Shown: piece after piece, positions 47,472 through 56,100 of the stretch
Numbering within the stretch: position 1 is the first letter of the stretch
How the letters are laid out: every line of letters begins with the position of its first letter
NCBI RefSeq assembly: GCF_000733775.1
Contig: NZ_JPOE01000005.1
Span: 124,001 to 188,000, forward strand
Direction: 5' to 3'
Length of the DNA: 64,000 bases
From: Thiomonas sp. FB-Cd
Lineage (GTDB): Bacteria; Pseudomonadota; Gammaproteobacteria; Burkholderiales; Burkholderiaceae_C
The notes under the pieces: generated by a model
Database searches by the model: none
Seen by the model: the letters and a program-made list of their open reading frames with translations, nothing else
Told to the model about the DNA's origin: nothing
Program-made: the position numbers and the translations under genes

Positions 47472-49441
47472 TTACGCGGCTCGCAGCAGCCACTGGTTGA
47501 CGCGCTGCACATACGCAGCAGGGTTGTCGGGCATTCCGCCCTCGGCCAGCACCGCCTGATCGAACAGGATGTGCGCCAAATCGGTGAACGCACCCGGGTG
47601 CGCGCTGTCTCCGCGGTCGAGCTCCGCCTGCAGGCGCTGCACCAATGCATGCCCAGGGTTGATTTCCAGGATGGGATGGGATTTAGGCACTTCCTGCCCG
47701 CTTGCCGCAGAAGCCGGGCCAAGTGTCCACTGACATCGCCCTCGTCCGCCACCAGGCAGGCAGGAGACTCGACCAACCGGGTGCTGATGCGCACATCCTT
47801 TGCCACGCCTTCAAGCGCAGTCTTCATCCGATCGAGCAGGTCTTTGTAAGATTCTGCAGCCTCCTCAGCCTGCTTCTTCTCTTCTGCGTCCTGCAACCCG
47901 CCAAGATCAGCACCGCCACGCGCAACGGACTTCAGAGGCTTGCCCTCAAATTCATGCAAGCTGCCCAGCATCCATTCGTCGACGCGGTCGGTCAGCAGCA
48001 AGACCTCAACGCCCTTGCGTTTGAACACCTCGAGCTGCGGGCTGGAGCGCGCGGCGCGGATTGAATCCGCGGTGATGTAGTAAATCGCTGTTTGCTCAGG
48101 TTTCATGCGCGCGACGTAGTCGGCCAAGCTAACAGTCTGCGCATCGGACTCATTCGAGGTGGAGGCAAATCGCAACAATTTTGCCAACCGTTCACGATTG
48201 GCGAAGTCCTCGCCGACGCCCTCTTTCATGACCTGGCCAAACTCCTGCCAGAACGTTCCATACTTTTCGCGCTGCACGGCCTCATCACTGTTTGCCATCT
48301 CTTCGAGCATGGATAGAACGCGTTTCGTGCTGCCCTCCCGGATGGCGCGGATGTCGCGACTTTCCTGCAGCAATTCACGAGAAACGTTGAGTGGCAGGTC
48401 TGCACTATCGACGACCCCGCGAACAAAGCGCAGGTACGTAGGCAGCAAACTGGTGGCGTCGTCGAGGATGAACACGCGTTTGACGTAAAGCTTGACCCCT
48501 GCGCTGTGCTCACGGTTCCACAGGTCGAATGGCGCCTTGGCTGGGATATAGAGCAGCTGTGCGTACTCGCTGCGGCCTTCCACCCGGTTGTGCGTCCAGG
48601 CCAATGGGGCCTCGCTATCGTGAGCGATCTGCTTGTAGAAGTCGATGTATTGGTCGTCGGATATCTCGGCCTTCGGGCGTGCCCAAAGCGCTGCGGCCTT
48701 GTTCACCTGCTCCCATGCGTCGGTCACGACCTCCTCTTTCTGCTCATCGCTCCACTCACGCTTGCGCATTTCGATCGGTAGAGAGATGTGATCGGAATAG
48801 CGGCTGATAATGCCCTTGAGCTTCCACCCGGAGAGCAAGTCACTGAACTGTTGCTCCTCCGTGTCCTCGCGCAGATGCAAGATCACGTCCGTTCCACGTG
48901 TCTCGCGGTGGATATGCTCAACGCTGAAATCACCAGTGCCGTCGGAAGCCCAACGCACGCCTTGGTCGGCCGGCAGTCCGGCACGCCTGCTTTCCACTGT
49001 AATGCGGTCAGCCACGATGAAGCCCGAGTAGAAGCCCACGCCGAACTGACCGATCAGATTGGCGTCTGCCTTGCGCTCCTGGCCAATTTGCTGCATGAAC
49101 TCACGTGTACCTGACTTGGCGATCGTGCCCAAGTGGTCAATGGCGTCTTGAATGGATAGGCCAATGCCATTGTCAGTGACGGTAATCGTGCGCGCTTTGG
49201 GATCGAAGTCCACGCGAATGTGCAGCGTGCTCATGCCCTCCCAAACGGCTTCGTCATCCATCGCGACATAGCGCAACTTGTCGCAGGCATCGGATGCGTT
49301 CGAAACAAGTTCACGCAGGAAGATGTCGCGGTTCGAATACAGTGAATGCGCAACCAGATGCAGGAGTTGTTTAACCTCAGCCTGAAAAGCGTGCGTGTGG
49401 CTGGCAGTGGTGGTTGATGGGGTCGTCGTGTCAGTGCTCAT
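47472..49441 (-). CDS. htpG: Chaperone HtpG (Hsp90), with a one-base frameshift near the 3' end
   Basis: From ATG at 49441 ([10 protein letters not shown]) the GHKL ATPase domain is intact ([63 protein letters not shown]), then the middle domain. Near 47698 the frame shifts: the upstream frame reads [10 protein letters not shown] and runs to 47432, whereas the downstream frame from [17 protein letters not shown] to VNQWLLRAA (stop 47472) is the true HtpG C-terminus. Adding one base in the GGGCAGG stretch would restore [12 protein letters not shown]. Either sequencing error or a real C-terminal truncation. A perfect sigma-32 promoter lies upstream. Length if repaired ~656 residues. Confidence 0.9.
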
Positions 49442-49787
49442 GGCTTTGTTTTCGAGAATATGCTGTGCAAATAGATGGGATGCTGCGCTTGCCAAAAACT
49501 CTCAATAAATGGGGACGCAGCTTGGATTTTCAAGGGCATGTGCGGTTTGCGCGCGGCCGCGTCCTGTCGTCGCCGCAGCCTACCCCACGCGAGCGGTTCC
49601 GACTCTTTGCACTCCGACACAGTGTTCGCAGGGGAGCCTGCCAGCCCCCGCATCACGCCGACGCATGGATCCTTCGGGCGAGATTTTTTCACGATATGGG
49701 GAATACCGGCGCTGAAGTGCTCCCCTCCTCACGGGCGTGAGCCTGCCTGCGTCGTCACAGCCTGCTCTTCTTGACCCTTGACGGGAA
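49442..49787. other. Intergenic region between htpG and tatD-like gene
   Basis: 346 bp. It holds the htpG heat-shock promoter at 49507-49534 and a small CTCACG-GG-CGTGAG hairpin near 49728-49741 (no T-tract). I saw no gene. Confidence 0.6.
49507..49534 (-). promoter_or_regulatory. Sigma-32 (RpoH) heat-shock promoter of htpG
   Basis: On the minus strand CTTGAAA, a 13-bp spacer and CCCCATTT match the RpoH consensus (CTTGAAA-N11-16-CCCCATNT) at every defined base. It lies ~66 bp before the ATG at 49441. Confidence 0.9.
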
Positions 49788-50621
49788 TCACCTCTGCCCG
49801 TTGCCTTGGGCATCCAGCCACGCCGCGAGTCGTGGCAAGGCCGCGCGCGCGTTTGCTGTCGTAATAGTCGCCGCCTGACTTGGCGTCCAGCCTCGCAGGG
49901 AACAAAGGGTCTGGGCGATGCGCGGCAATTGCGCAGGTTCGTTAAACGATGGCGGATTTTGGCGCACTAACCACTCAGGTGGGATGTCCGGGGCATCGGT
50001 TTCGAGCACTAGACACCCTTGAGGCAGGTTTGCGGCAAGGCTACGGATGTTGCGCGCTCGTTCAAAAGTCATGGCCCCGCCGAAGCCCAGCCGAAGTCCC
50101 TGCGCAATGAATCCATCCGCCTGCTGGCGACTGCCGTTAAACGCATGTGCAATCCCCCCGAGATCCGCGTTCGCCCAGCCCAACCGGCGCAGGCTCGCTA
50201 GTAGGGCATCCTGCGATTTGCGCACATGCAGCAGTACCGGGAGGCCGAATTCGCGCGCAATACGCAATTGACCTTCGTACCACCAGATCTGGCGTGCACG
50301 GTCCACATTCGGCACGAAAAAATCAAGCCCAATCTCGCCGATCGCCACAAACTGGGAGTCGGCCATTGCGTCCTGCACGCGTACGCGCAAGGCGTCAAGG
50401 TCGCTCTCGCTGGTCTTGTCGACAAACAACGGATGCACACCGAGCGCATAGACGTTGGAGCTGGCATGCGCCAGCGCGCGCACCGCGCCGAAGTTTCCTG
50501 GCTCCACGGCTGGAATCACGATACACCGCACGCCGGCTTCAAGCGACCGGGCCTGCACGTCCCTGCGGGAGTGCCCGAATTCCGCGGCGTCGAGGTGAGC
50601 GTGGGTATCAATCCAGATCAT
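49788..50621 (-). CDS. TatD-family metal-dependent deoxyribonuclease
   Basis: 277 residues. WIDTHAHLDAAEF gives the HxH metal site; IGEIGLDFF, the central RKSQDALL/HVR segment and LVLETDAPDIPP complete the TIM-barrel metal centre. TatD proteins are 3'-5' exonucleases acting on DNA and RNA in repair and DNA degradation. Length is slightly above the usual ~260. Start ATG at 50621. It faces away from the tRNA-Ser gene, 82 bp apart. Confidence 0.92.
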   Translation of the reverse strand: MIWIDTHAHLDAAEFGHSRRDVQARSLEAGVRCIVIPAVEPGNFGAVRALAHASSNVYALGVHPLFVDKTSESDLDALRVRVQDAMADSQFVAIGEIGLDFFVPNVDRARQIWWYEGQLRIAREFGLPVLLHVRKSQDALLASLRRLGWANADLGGIAHAFNGSRQQADGFIAQGLRLGFGGAMTFERARNIRSLAANLPQGCLVLETDAPDIPPEWLVRQNPPSFNEPAQLPRIAQTLCSLRGWTPSQAATITTANARAALPRLAAWLDAQGNGQR

Positions 50622-50649
50622 GGCAATAGTGGGGCGCTAGGGGTTATGC

Positions 50650-50655
50650 GATAAT
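50650..50655 (+). promoter_or_regulatory. Extended -10 element of tRNA-Ser
   Basis: TGC-GATAAT is an extended -10, ~48 bp before the mature tRNA 5' end. The -35 region is not clear. Confidence 0.4.
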
Positions 50656-50703
50656 TTAAAGCTGAGCTGCGGCCAGCTGCTTGTTCCAGCTATGCCATAT
50701 CCC

Positions 50704-50794
50704 GGAGACGTGACCGAGTGGCCGAAGGTGCTCCCCTGCTAAGGGAGTATGTGCCAAAAGCGCATCGAGGGTTCGAATCCCTCCGTCTCCGCCA
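50704..50794 (+). tRNA. tRNA-Ser (GCU anticodon)
   Basis: 91 nt including an encoded CCA. Acceptor stem GGAGACG/CGTCTCC, D-arm, anticodon stem CTCCC-CTGCTAA-GGGAG with anticodon GCT, a long variable arm (TATGTGCCAAAAGCGCATC), and the T-arm GAGGG-TTCGAAT-CCCTC. The long variable arm is a serine-tRNA feature. It reads AGC/AGU codons. A decayed integrase lies 88 nt downstream, marking it as an integration site. Confidence 0.98.
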
Positions 50795-50881
50795 GTCCCT
50801 GCATTCATGCGGGCTGGCGAGTTCTTTAGGTAGCAGTGCAGATGTTTTGCCCCAAATCTGCTCCAAAAGACTGCTCCAAAA

Positions 50882-51340
50882 ATGCCCGGGTCTGCTCATC
50901 TTATCCAACGACGCGCTGGGTTCGCATTCCGCCTGAACATCCCGTCCGACCTCAGGCCGATCCTGGGCCTGCGTGAGGTCGTTCGCAGCCTCAAACTCAC
51001 CACCCGCCGAGATGCCTTGGCGCGATGCCGCAGGGCCGCGCAAAGAGGCAGGGATGCGTTCGATATGCTCCGACAGATGCATCAAAGAGCGCTAAATATT
51101 CAAGGCTACCGAGGCTGGGTGCTCGGACAGATCGAGCAGCGACTGACACGTCCGCCAGAAGGTTTTTCACAAGGGCGATTCCACTGCGCATGCGGTCTTC
51201 GGCGATTGAAGCCATCACTATGCCATTCGCGGTGCCACGCTGGGTTGACGGCCCGGACCAGCAGTTTGCCTGCAAGCATCAGCGCCTTCGGCCGCGAGGG
51301 CGCACGCGACAGAAGGCTGGAGGGGGTCAATGAGTCCTGA
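50882..51340 (+). pseudogene. Tyrosine-integrase N-terminal remnant (genomic-island scar)
   Basis: The first ~70 residues (SAHLIQRRAGFAFRLNIPSDLRPILGLRE...LKLTTRRDALARCRRAAQRGRDAFDML) resemble the SAM-like/DUF6538 N-terminal region of phage-type integrases that sit beside tRNA genes. After ~residue 75 the similarity vanishes (GRFHCACGLRRLKPSL...), with no catalytic RHRY core. The position and orientation, 88 nt beyond the tRNA-Ser 3' end and reading away from it, match an integrated island whose integrase has been destroyed. Confidence 0.7.
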
Positions 51341-51581
51341 GCGGATTATGGTGCTCCGTGCAGTTCTAGGCGTTCCAGCAGGGGACGTATTCGCTGTGCT
51401 TGCCTGGGACAGTCTTGGAGCGCTGAACGGTTGGAGGCTTGCCGCCGTTGGCAAGGGGCGCGTGAGATTCTTGGGGCAACCTTACCCTGGGGCAAAGGCC
51501 CCACCCCTGGAAACGTTCTTGGAGGCCCTGGAGATCGAAGTCCGTGAAGCTCCGGAAGGTCCACGATCGTCTGGGACCTAA
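51330..51581 (+). CDS. Small hypothetical protein in the island remnant
   Basis: 83 residues (MSPERIMVLRAVLGVPAGDVFAVLA...). A strong ribosome-binding site, GGAGGGGG, ends 3 bp before the ATG, which supports translation. It overlaps the end of the integrase remnant frame. No signal peptide or membrane segment. I recognise no family; it could be an orphan gene of the lost island. Composition is alanine/proline/glycine rich like the genome. Confidence 0.4.
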   Translation: MSPERIMVLRAVLGVPAGDVFAVLAWDSLGALNGWRLAAVGKGRVRFLGQPYPGAKAPPLETFLEALEIEVREAPEGPRSSGT

Positions 51582-51906
51582 GCCATGACGTCCTGGAATC
51601 CATGATCGCCGGGGGCCCGCTTCCCCGGCCTGGGATCTCTGTTTCCACTTTTCCGCCTATTTAATAGTGGCTGGAAACTGGAAAGAAAGCAATAAAACGG
51701 CAACCGCCGAAAGCGATTCTGCGTTGCCCCTGAAGGCAAAGCCCACTCTACGCGAGGCGTTGGATGGTTGAAAGAGCTGCAGCGAAGTAGGGCTGCAAGG
51801 CTGTTACGGCTGTTACGGCTGTTACGGCTGTTACGGCTGTTACGGCAGTTGCGGCGTTACAGGGATCGTTGTGAGTAACCCGCCTGTCGGGACTAGCTGA
51901 CCTTCT
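51582..51906. other. Island debris with tandem repeat
   Basis: 325 bp, with an AT-richer patch (51655-51715) and the five-fold 9-bp repeat at 51801-51845. No gene seen. Confidence 0.5.
51801..51845 (+). repeat. Five perfect tandem copies of a 9-bp unit
   Basis: The unit CTGTTACGG occurs five times without mismatch, followed by a degenerate copy (CAGTTGCGG) and half of another. 9-bp units keep reading frame but no frame here looks coding. It is a VNTR-like tract, likely prone to slippage. Confidence 0.9.
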
Positions 51907-52089
51907 TCACCGCACGCACCGTAGCGTGGTAGCCATGCTGACCGTATGAGAAACGTCACCGCCGACGACCTTGCCCGCATGAAAGGCCTCTTCCTTAACG
52001 TTGTGGGCAAACTGGCTGGACGTCGTGGCATGCACTGACGTGGCCATCGCAAAGAACAAGGCCGACGTCAAAACGTAGCGAATTCTCAT
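51907..52089 (-). CDS. Putative small exported protein
   Basis: 60 residues from ATG at 52089: MRIRYVLTSALFFAMATSVHA looks like a Sec signal peptide (positively charged start, hydrophobic core, cleavage after VHA). The mature part is TTSSQF, a His/Val/Gly stretch (FHAGKVVGGDVSHTV) and an end CVR. Small exported proteins with this look are frequent in Burkholderiales, but this one is short and lacks a clear Shine-Dalgarno sequence. It may be a remnant. Confidence 0.4.
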   Translation of the reverse strand: MRIRYVLTSALFFAMATSVHATTSSQFAHNVKEEAFHAGKVVGGDVSHTVSMATTLRCVR

Positions 52090-52488
52090 GGAACAGTTCG
52101 TGGTGTGAGTTTGAATGCGCCACCCCTTTGAACGGTTCAGTTCTGACCATCTGCTGCCCGACCTCGAGTTCCCCATGCTTGTTGAGCAGTAGGTGGGCCA
52201 TGCACTGCGAAAAAGTTCAGGCACTGACAGACGCATGGTCTGTGCAGTGCCTGACTGGCTTCCATGGGCGGAAGCTTTTCACGCCGCAGCGTGTTGGTCG
52301 GTCAAGAAATTCCCTTTGGTATCGGCAATGTGACCCCCTTGTTTTTGATGCTGGTGAATTCAATCTACGCCGCATTCATGTCGGTTGCAACAGGGGTATG
52401 CAAAGGTGTTGCTTCAAATCAAATGGGAGTCGCTATGGCGTCTGGAGTGTGAGGGCCGTGCGGCGAACACGCAGAGTGTCAATCCGCG
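52090..52488. other. Region without a confident gene, downstream of the ARH-like gene
   Basis: 399 bp. A plus-strand frame at 52264-52452 has a hydrophobic stretch (LFLMLVNSIYAAFMSVATGV) but no ribosome-binding site and no family match. Base composition is lower in GC than the flanks, as expected for island remnant DNA. Confidence 0.4.
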
Positions 52489-53583
52489 CTAGCTCGCTCT
52501 TGTTTGCGCCTGCATCTGCGCAGAGACTGTCTGCGCCAATCGCAGGCGCGCTGGCGCACGCTCGAGCCCATCCACGAACCGCTGAGGAATGCCTCCAATG
52601 CCAACCATTGCGCCACATAGCGCGCCTGTGAGCATAGCCCGCGCCTGGTTCTGGCCGCCGCCATTGACCGCATGCAGCACGGCTGAATCGAAATCGTGTT
52701 TAAAACGGGAAGCCAGGTAGTAGGCCGCCGGAAACTGGTGATAGACCGCACAGGGCATGCCATACACAAGGGAGACTTTCCACGCTGGTTCGATGCGAAT
52801 GTCCGGATCGACGGCGGCACGTGCAATGTTTGAGGGTGTGAGCAGCGCATCGGGCGACGCAAACTGCCCTGGATGCCGAGCCGACTCCGGCCCAGATGGC
52901 ACGACACCTTCGCCCGCTGCAGTCACCGTATGGAACGGCAATTGGCCGGTGCGTACCAACTGGAGCAGCTTCGCCGAGATTTCCGCGTCAAGTTCATTGC
53001 CCTGCACCAGGAGGCCGAGCACTGAACCGAACGCAACGGTCATGGCGCCAACAGTGGGATCGATTTGGGTGAGCAACGTATTGCCCCCCACGTGCTCTGC
53101 CAGGGCCGCCGGTTGCAGCGCGTAGCGCACAGCGATCGCCAAGGTCCGCTCAGCCGCCTCGGTGTTGTCGGCGTAGCCGCCGACCTCGCCCCATGGCCTG
53201 CCGTGCTGCACCCTCAGCCGCCAAGCCTCGCGGATGGACTGGCTGGTGTATCCGCCGGGTCCCTGCATTGGCGTGCCGTCAAGAAGTGGAAATAGCTCCG
53301 TGTCCATCCGTCGGCAAAAATCGGCTTCGTCATACGATCCGCACTCGGCCAGTGAGCGAAGCGTCATCTCGAGCAGCCAGCCGGCTTGGGACGATTGCCC
53401 GGCCTTGAGACCGCCGTGGTAACGGTCGGGGCGCGGATCCGTGTAGTCAGTGATCCAGGATCCGTAATCCGCGTGAAGCGCGTCAAGGTCGTAATACCAA
53501 TGCGGACCCAAGGCAAGGGCATCGCCGACGAAAGCTCCTATTAACGCACCGCTTACGCGCTGTTCCAGGGATGGGGATGGCAT
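52489..53583 (-). CDS. ADP-ribosylglycohydrolase-fold protein, divergent metal sites
   Basis: 364 residues from ATG at 53583, preceded by GAGGAG at 7 nt. ARH-fold landmarks: ALIGAFVGDALALGPHWYYD (GDA), DNTEAAERTLAIA in the middle and VNGGGQNQARAMLTGALCGAMVG near residue 309. In canonical enzymes the first and last metal motifs are T-D-D and D-x-D; here they are GQSSQAG and GQNQA, so Asp ligands are missing. Resembles the J1-crystallin-like ARH branch. It is 56 bp after ovoA on the same strand and is probably co-transcribed. Confidence 0.85.
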   Translation of the reverse strand: MPSPSLEQRVSGALIGAFVGDALALGPHWYYDLDALHADYGSWITDYTDPRPDRYHGGLKAGQSSQAGWLLEMTLRSLAECGSYDEADFCRRMDTELFPLLDGTPMQGPGGYTSQSIREAWRLRVQHGRPWGEVGGYADNTEAAERTLAIAVRYALQPAALAEHVGGNTLLTQIDPTVGAMTVAFGSVLGLLVQGNELDAEISAKLLQLVRTGQLPFHTVTAAGEGVVPSGPESARHPGQFASPDALLTPSNIARAAVDPDIRIEPAWKVSLVYGMPCAVYHQFPAAYYLASRFKHDFDSAVLHAVNGGGQNQARAMLTGALCGAMVGIGGIPQRFVDGLERAPARLRLAQTVSAQMQAQTRAS

Positions 53584-53639
53584 GAAAGCTCCTCGATATG
53601 TTGTCGAATATCCCTGCGGGCCGGAGCACGATAGGGAGC

Positions 53640-55766
53640 CTACAGACGCTGCCAAATCGTCACTTCGGACAGGGTGTGCTGGTGCTTGCGCAGAGTTTCG
53701 CGAATCACAAAAGGTACAGGCAGTGGAACGCGCATGAGTTGAAAATGGGGCTCCAGAAGTAACTTGAGACCATCGAGGGTCGTGAAGCTCTCGCCATCTT
53801 TCTTAAAACCCCCGATCCATTCCTCGCGCTTGGTGTGCTCCAGCAACCATGTGTAGGGCGACGCAATAACCAGCAAACCCCCCAGGTTCAGACGCTCGTG
53901 CACCGTGCGCAGAAACTGCGCCGGACTGTACAGCCGGTCTATAAGATTGGCCGCCAATATGAGGTCATACCCGGTGAATACGGCCTTGAGATTGCAAGCG
54001 TCGCCCTGAAAGAACTCCACTTTGTGCGCAACGTCGTCCAAGCCGATATCAGCAAGCGAGCGCTCCTTATAGGTAACGAGTTCGCCCTCGTCCACAAGGG
54101 TGTAGCGCACCCTTCCCTGTGCGGCCATCTGCGTGCCCACGCCGATGAAACGCGCCGAGAAATCGATGCCCGTCACACGGTCGAAGTGCCTTGCCAACTC
54201 AAAGCTAGCGCGCCCGGTTGCACAACCCAGATCGAGCGCCCTCTGCGCAGGACGGCTGCCCATGGCCTGAATCGCCAAGTCGGCTAGGGCTCGCGGAAAG
54301 TTGGGCACACCGAAATAGCTATCACCGAAGTGGAATTCGCAGTACTCGGCAACGGACCGATCGGTCTCATAGTGCGAGTGTGGCACTTCAGCCGGTGCAG
54401 CGCTCACCACGTAACGAAATCCTGCATGCTGGAAAAAATGTCGCCGAAATGCATAGCGGGAAATGGGCAACGCCTCGTTGCCGCAGGAAATCCACGATCC
54501 CCCCTTCATCAGATTGTGGCGATCATCGAAGGTCGGTGTCGTAAAGTCATCATAGATGGGATGGACCTCAAAACCGGCATACGGATACGTGGGGGTCTCC
54601 AGCCACTGCCAGACATTGCCGATTAGATCGTAAAACGGCCCATGAGCGAATCGCGTCACGGGGCAAGAAGAAGCCCAATGATCGAGTTCGATATTCGCAG
54701 GCGCTGGGCTGGGCTGCGGTAAATCCCCAATGCCTGCCCCCAAGCGCATCGCATGCCACTCGTCCTCGGTGGGCAGTCGATGCGGCGTTCCGGTCTCGCG
54801 CGTCTTCCATTGGCAAAACGCGCGCGCCTCATGGCAATTGGTCTCAACCGGCCAGTCCCAAGGCATGGACACTTCTTCGCACATCAATCGCAGGCGCCAT
54901 GTGCTGCCTTCGCGCACCCAGAACGTAGGGTTCTGCGCGTTGGCAAATCGCTTCCATGCAGCGCCCTCCTCACTCCAAAGGCTGTCGTCGCCATACCCAC
55001 CATCCTCGACGAACGCAAGAAACTCCTGGTTGGACACGAGATAACGGGCAGCCTGGAAGGGCGCGGTGCTCGCATCGTGCACGCCAAACTCGTTGTCCCA
55101 GCCGTAAACAGCTGGCTTTGCATGGTCACGCCCGAGACGAAATTGACCCGCTGGCACATCCACCAAGGCGTTTGCAGGCGCAGTGCCACTGATTTGGCAT
55201 GGTTGCCATGCAGAGTGCGGCTGGACATACTTGAGGCTGTGCTGCCGAATGAGCACCGAGGAGGTTTCGAGATGAATGCGCTCATGCTCGATGCCCATGA
55301 GAATGACCCACCACGGACTGTCCCAGCCAATGGGAGCGGCCAACGGCAAACTGCGAATGAGCTCGCCCACAACTGCGCGGACTTGGCGGCGGTAGTCGCG
55401 CACGCGCTGCACGGATGGCCAATCGTATCGTGCATCGTCCAAATCGTCCCAGCTCATCTCGTCGACACCTACGGCAAACATCGATTCCAGCCGTTGGTCG
55501 ATGCGCTCGTTGATCAGCCCCGCGAGGAGCAGCTTGTTCATGAAAAACGTTGCCGTGTGACCAAAGTAGAAGATCAACGGATGGCGCAATGCAATCGGTT
55601 TGACGAAATACGCCTCTTCCGATTGCAGGACCTCGAACAATTGCTCGTAACGATCAAACGTGGCCTCAAACGCACGCATCACCTGCTCGCGAAGTGACTC
55701 GAGATCTGGCGATGTGAGCAGAGTTGTGCGCAGGCTGGAAGGCTGTTGCGCGGCTGTATGTTGCAT
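53640..55766 (-). CDS. ovoA: OvoA: 5-histidylcysteine sulfoxide synthase / 4-mercaptohistidine N1-methyltransferase
   Basis: 708 residues from ATG at 55766 (MQHTAAQQPSSL). N-terminal DinB-like region with the iron motif H161-x3-H165-x-E167 (GIEHERIHLETSS) and H70; a central formylglycine-generating-enzyme-like domain (RLPTEDEWHAMR, NLMKGGSWISCGNEALPISRYAFRRHFFQH split over its length); and a C-terminal class I methyltransferase with ALDLGCATGRASF near residue 510. This three-part architecture is that of OvoA, the first enzyme of ovothiol A synthesis (oxidative coupling of histidine and cysteine), not of the two-domain EgtB. The second enzyme, OvoB, is not in view. Confidence 0.92.
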   Translation of the reverse strand: MQHTAAQQPSSLRTTLLTSPDLESLREQVMRAFEATFDRYEQLFEVLQSEEAYFVKPIALRHPLIFYFGHTATFFMNKLLLAGLINERIDQRLESMFAVGVDEMSWDDLDDARYDWPSVQRVRDYRRQVRAVVGELIRSLPLAAPIGWDSPWWVILMGIEHERIHLETSSVLIRQHSLKYVQPHSAWQPCQISGTAPANALVDVPAGQFRLGRDHAKPAVYGWDNEFGVHDASTAPFQAARYLVSNQEFLAFVEDGGYGDDSLWSEEGAAWKRFANAQNPTFWVREGSTWRLRLMCEEVSMPWDWPVETNCHEARAFCQWKTRETGTPHRLPTEDEWHAMRLGAGIGDLPQPSPAPANIELDHWASSCPVTRFAHGPFYDLIGNVWQWLETPTYPYAGFEVHPIYDDFTTPTFDDRHNLMKGGSWISCGNEALPISRYAFRRHFFQHAGFRYVVSAAPAEVPHSHYETDRSVAEYCEFHFGDSYFGVPNFPRALADLAIQAMGSRPAQRALDLGCATGRASFELARHFDRVTGIDFSARFIGVGTQMAAQGRVRYTLVDEGELVTYKERSLADIGLDDVAHKVEFFQGDACNLKAVFTGYDLILAANLIDRLYSPAQFLRTVHERLNLGGLLVIASPYTWLLEHTKREEWIGGFKKDGESFTTLDGLKLLLEPHFQLMRVPLPVPFVIRETLRKHQHTLSEVTIWQRL

Positions 55767-56100
55767 GGTGACCTTGCATCGGCGCGAGTCGTGAAATTTG
55801 GACCCCATTATTCCAGTGCCATGTCCCAACCGTACGCCCCGCTGAAAAACCTGTCCTTGTTTGAATGGGCATTGCGCGTCCATTGCTCGCATGCGACGCT
55901 TTCGAAGCGCACAAGGCGCTTCACGGTGGATACCCCATCATTGGGATGGTGCATGGCGATGCGCGGATGAAGCACGCGCCGATAGATCATCCAGCTACAG
56001 GTGCGCCTGAAGGGCAAATTGCCCGTAGCGCCATGACGGGCCGCCCAGGCCTTGAAGGCAATGCGGCTGCCACCGGTTGGCCCAACGATGGGCTATCTGC

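Noticed and set aside
50795..50880. Imperfect hairpin near CCTGCATTCATGCGGG after tRNA-Ser as a terminator
   Set aside because: The stem is short, has a T-G pair, and lacks a T-tract.
51801..51845. CRISPR array
   Set aside because: The units are contiguous 9-bp repeats with no spacers; no cas genes in the window.
55808..56017. 69-residue minus-strand frame upstream of ovoA
   Set aside because: No ribosome-binding site or family features; treated as leader DNA.
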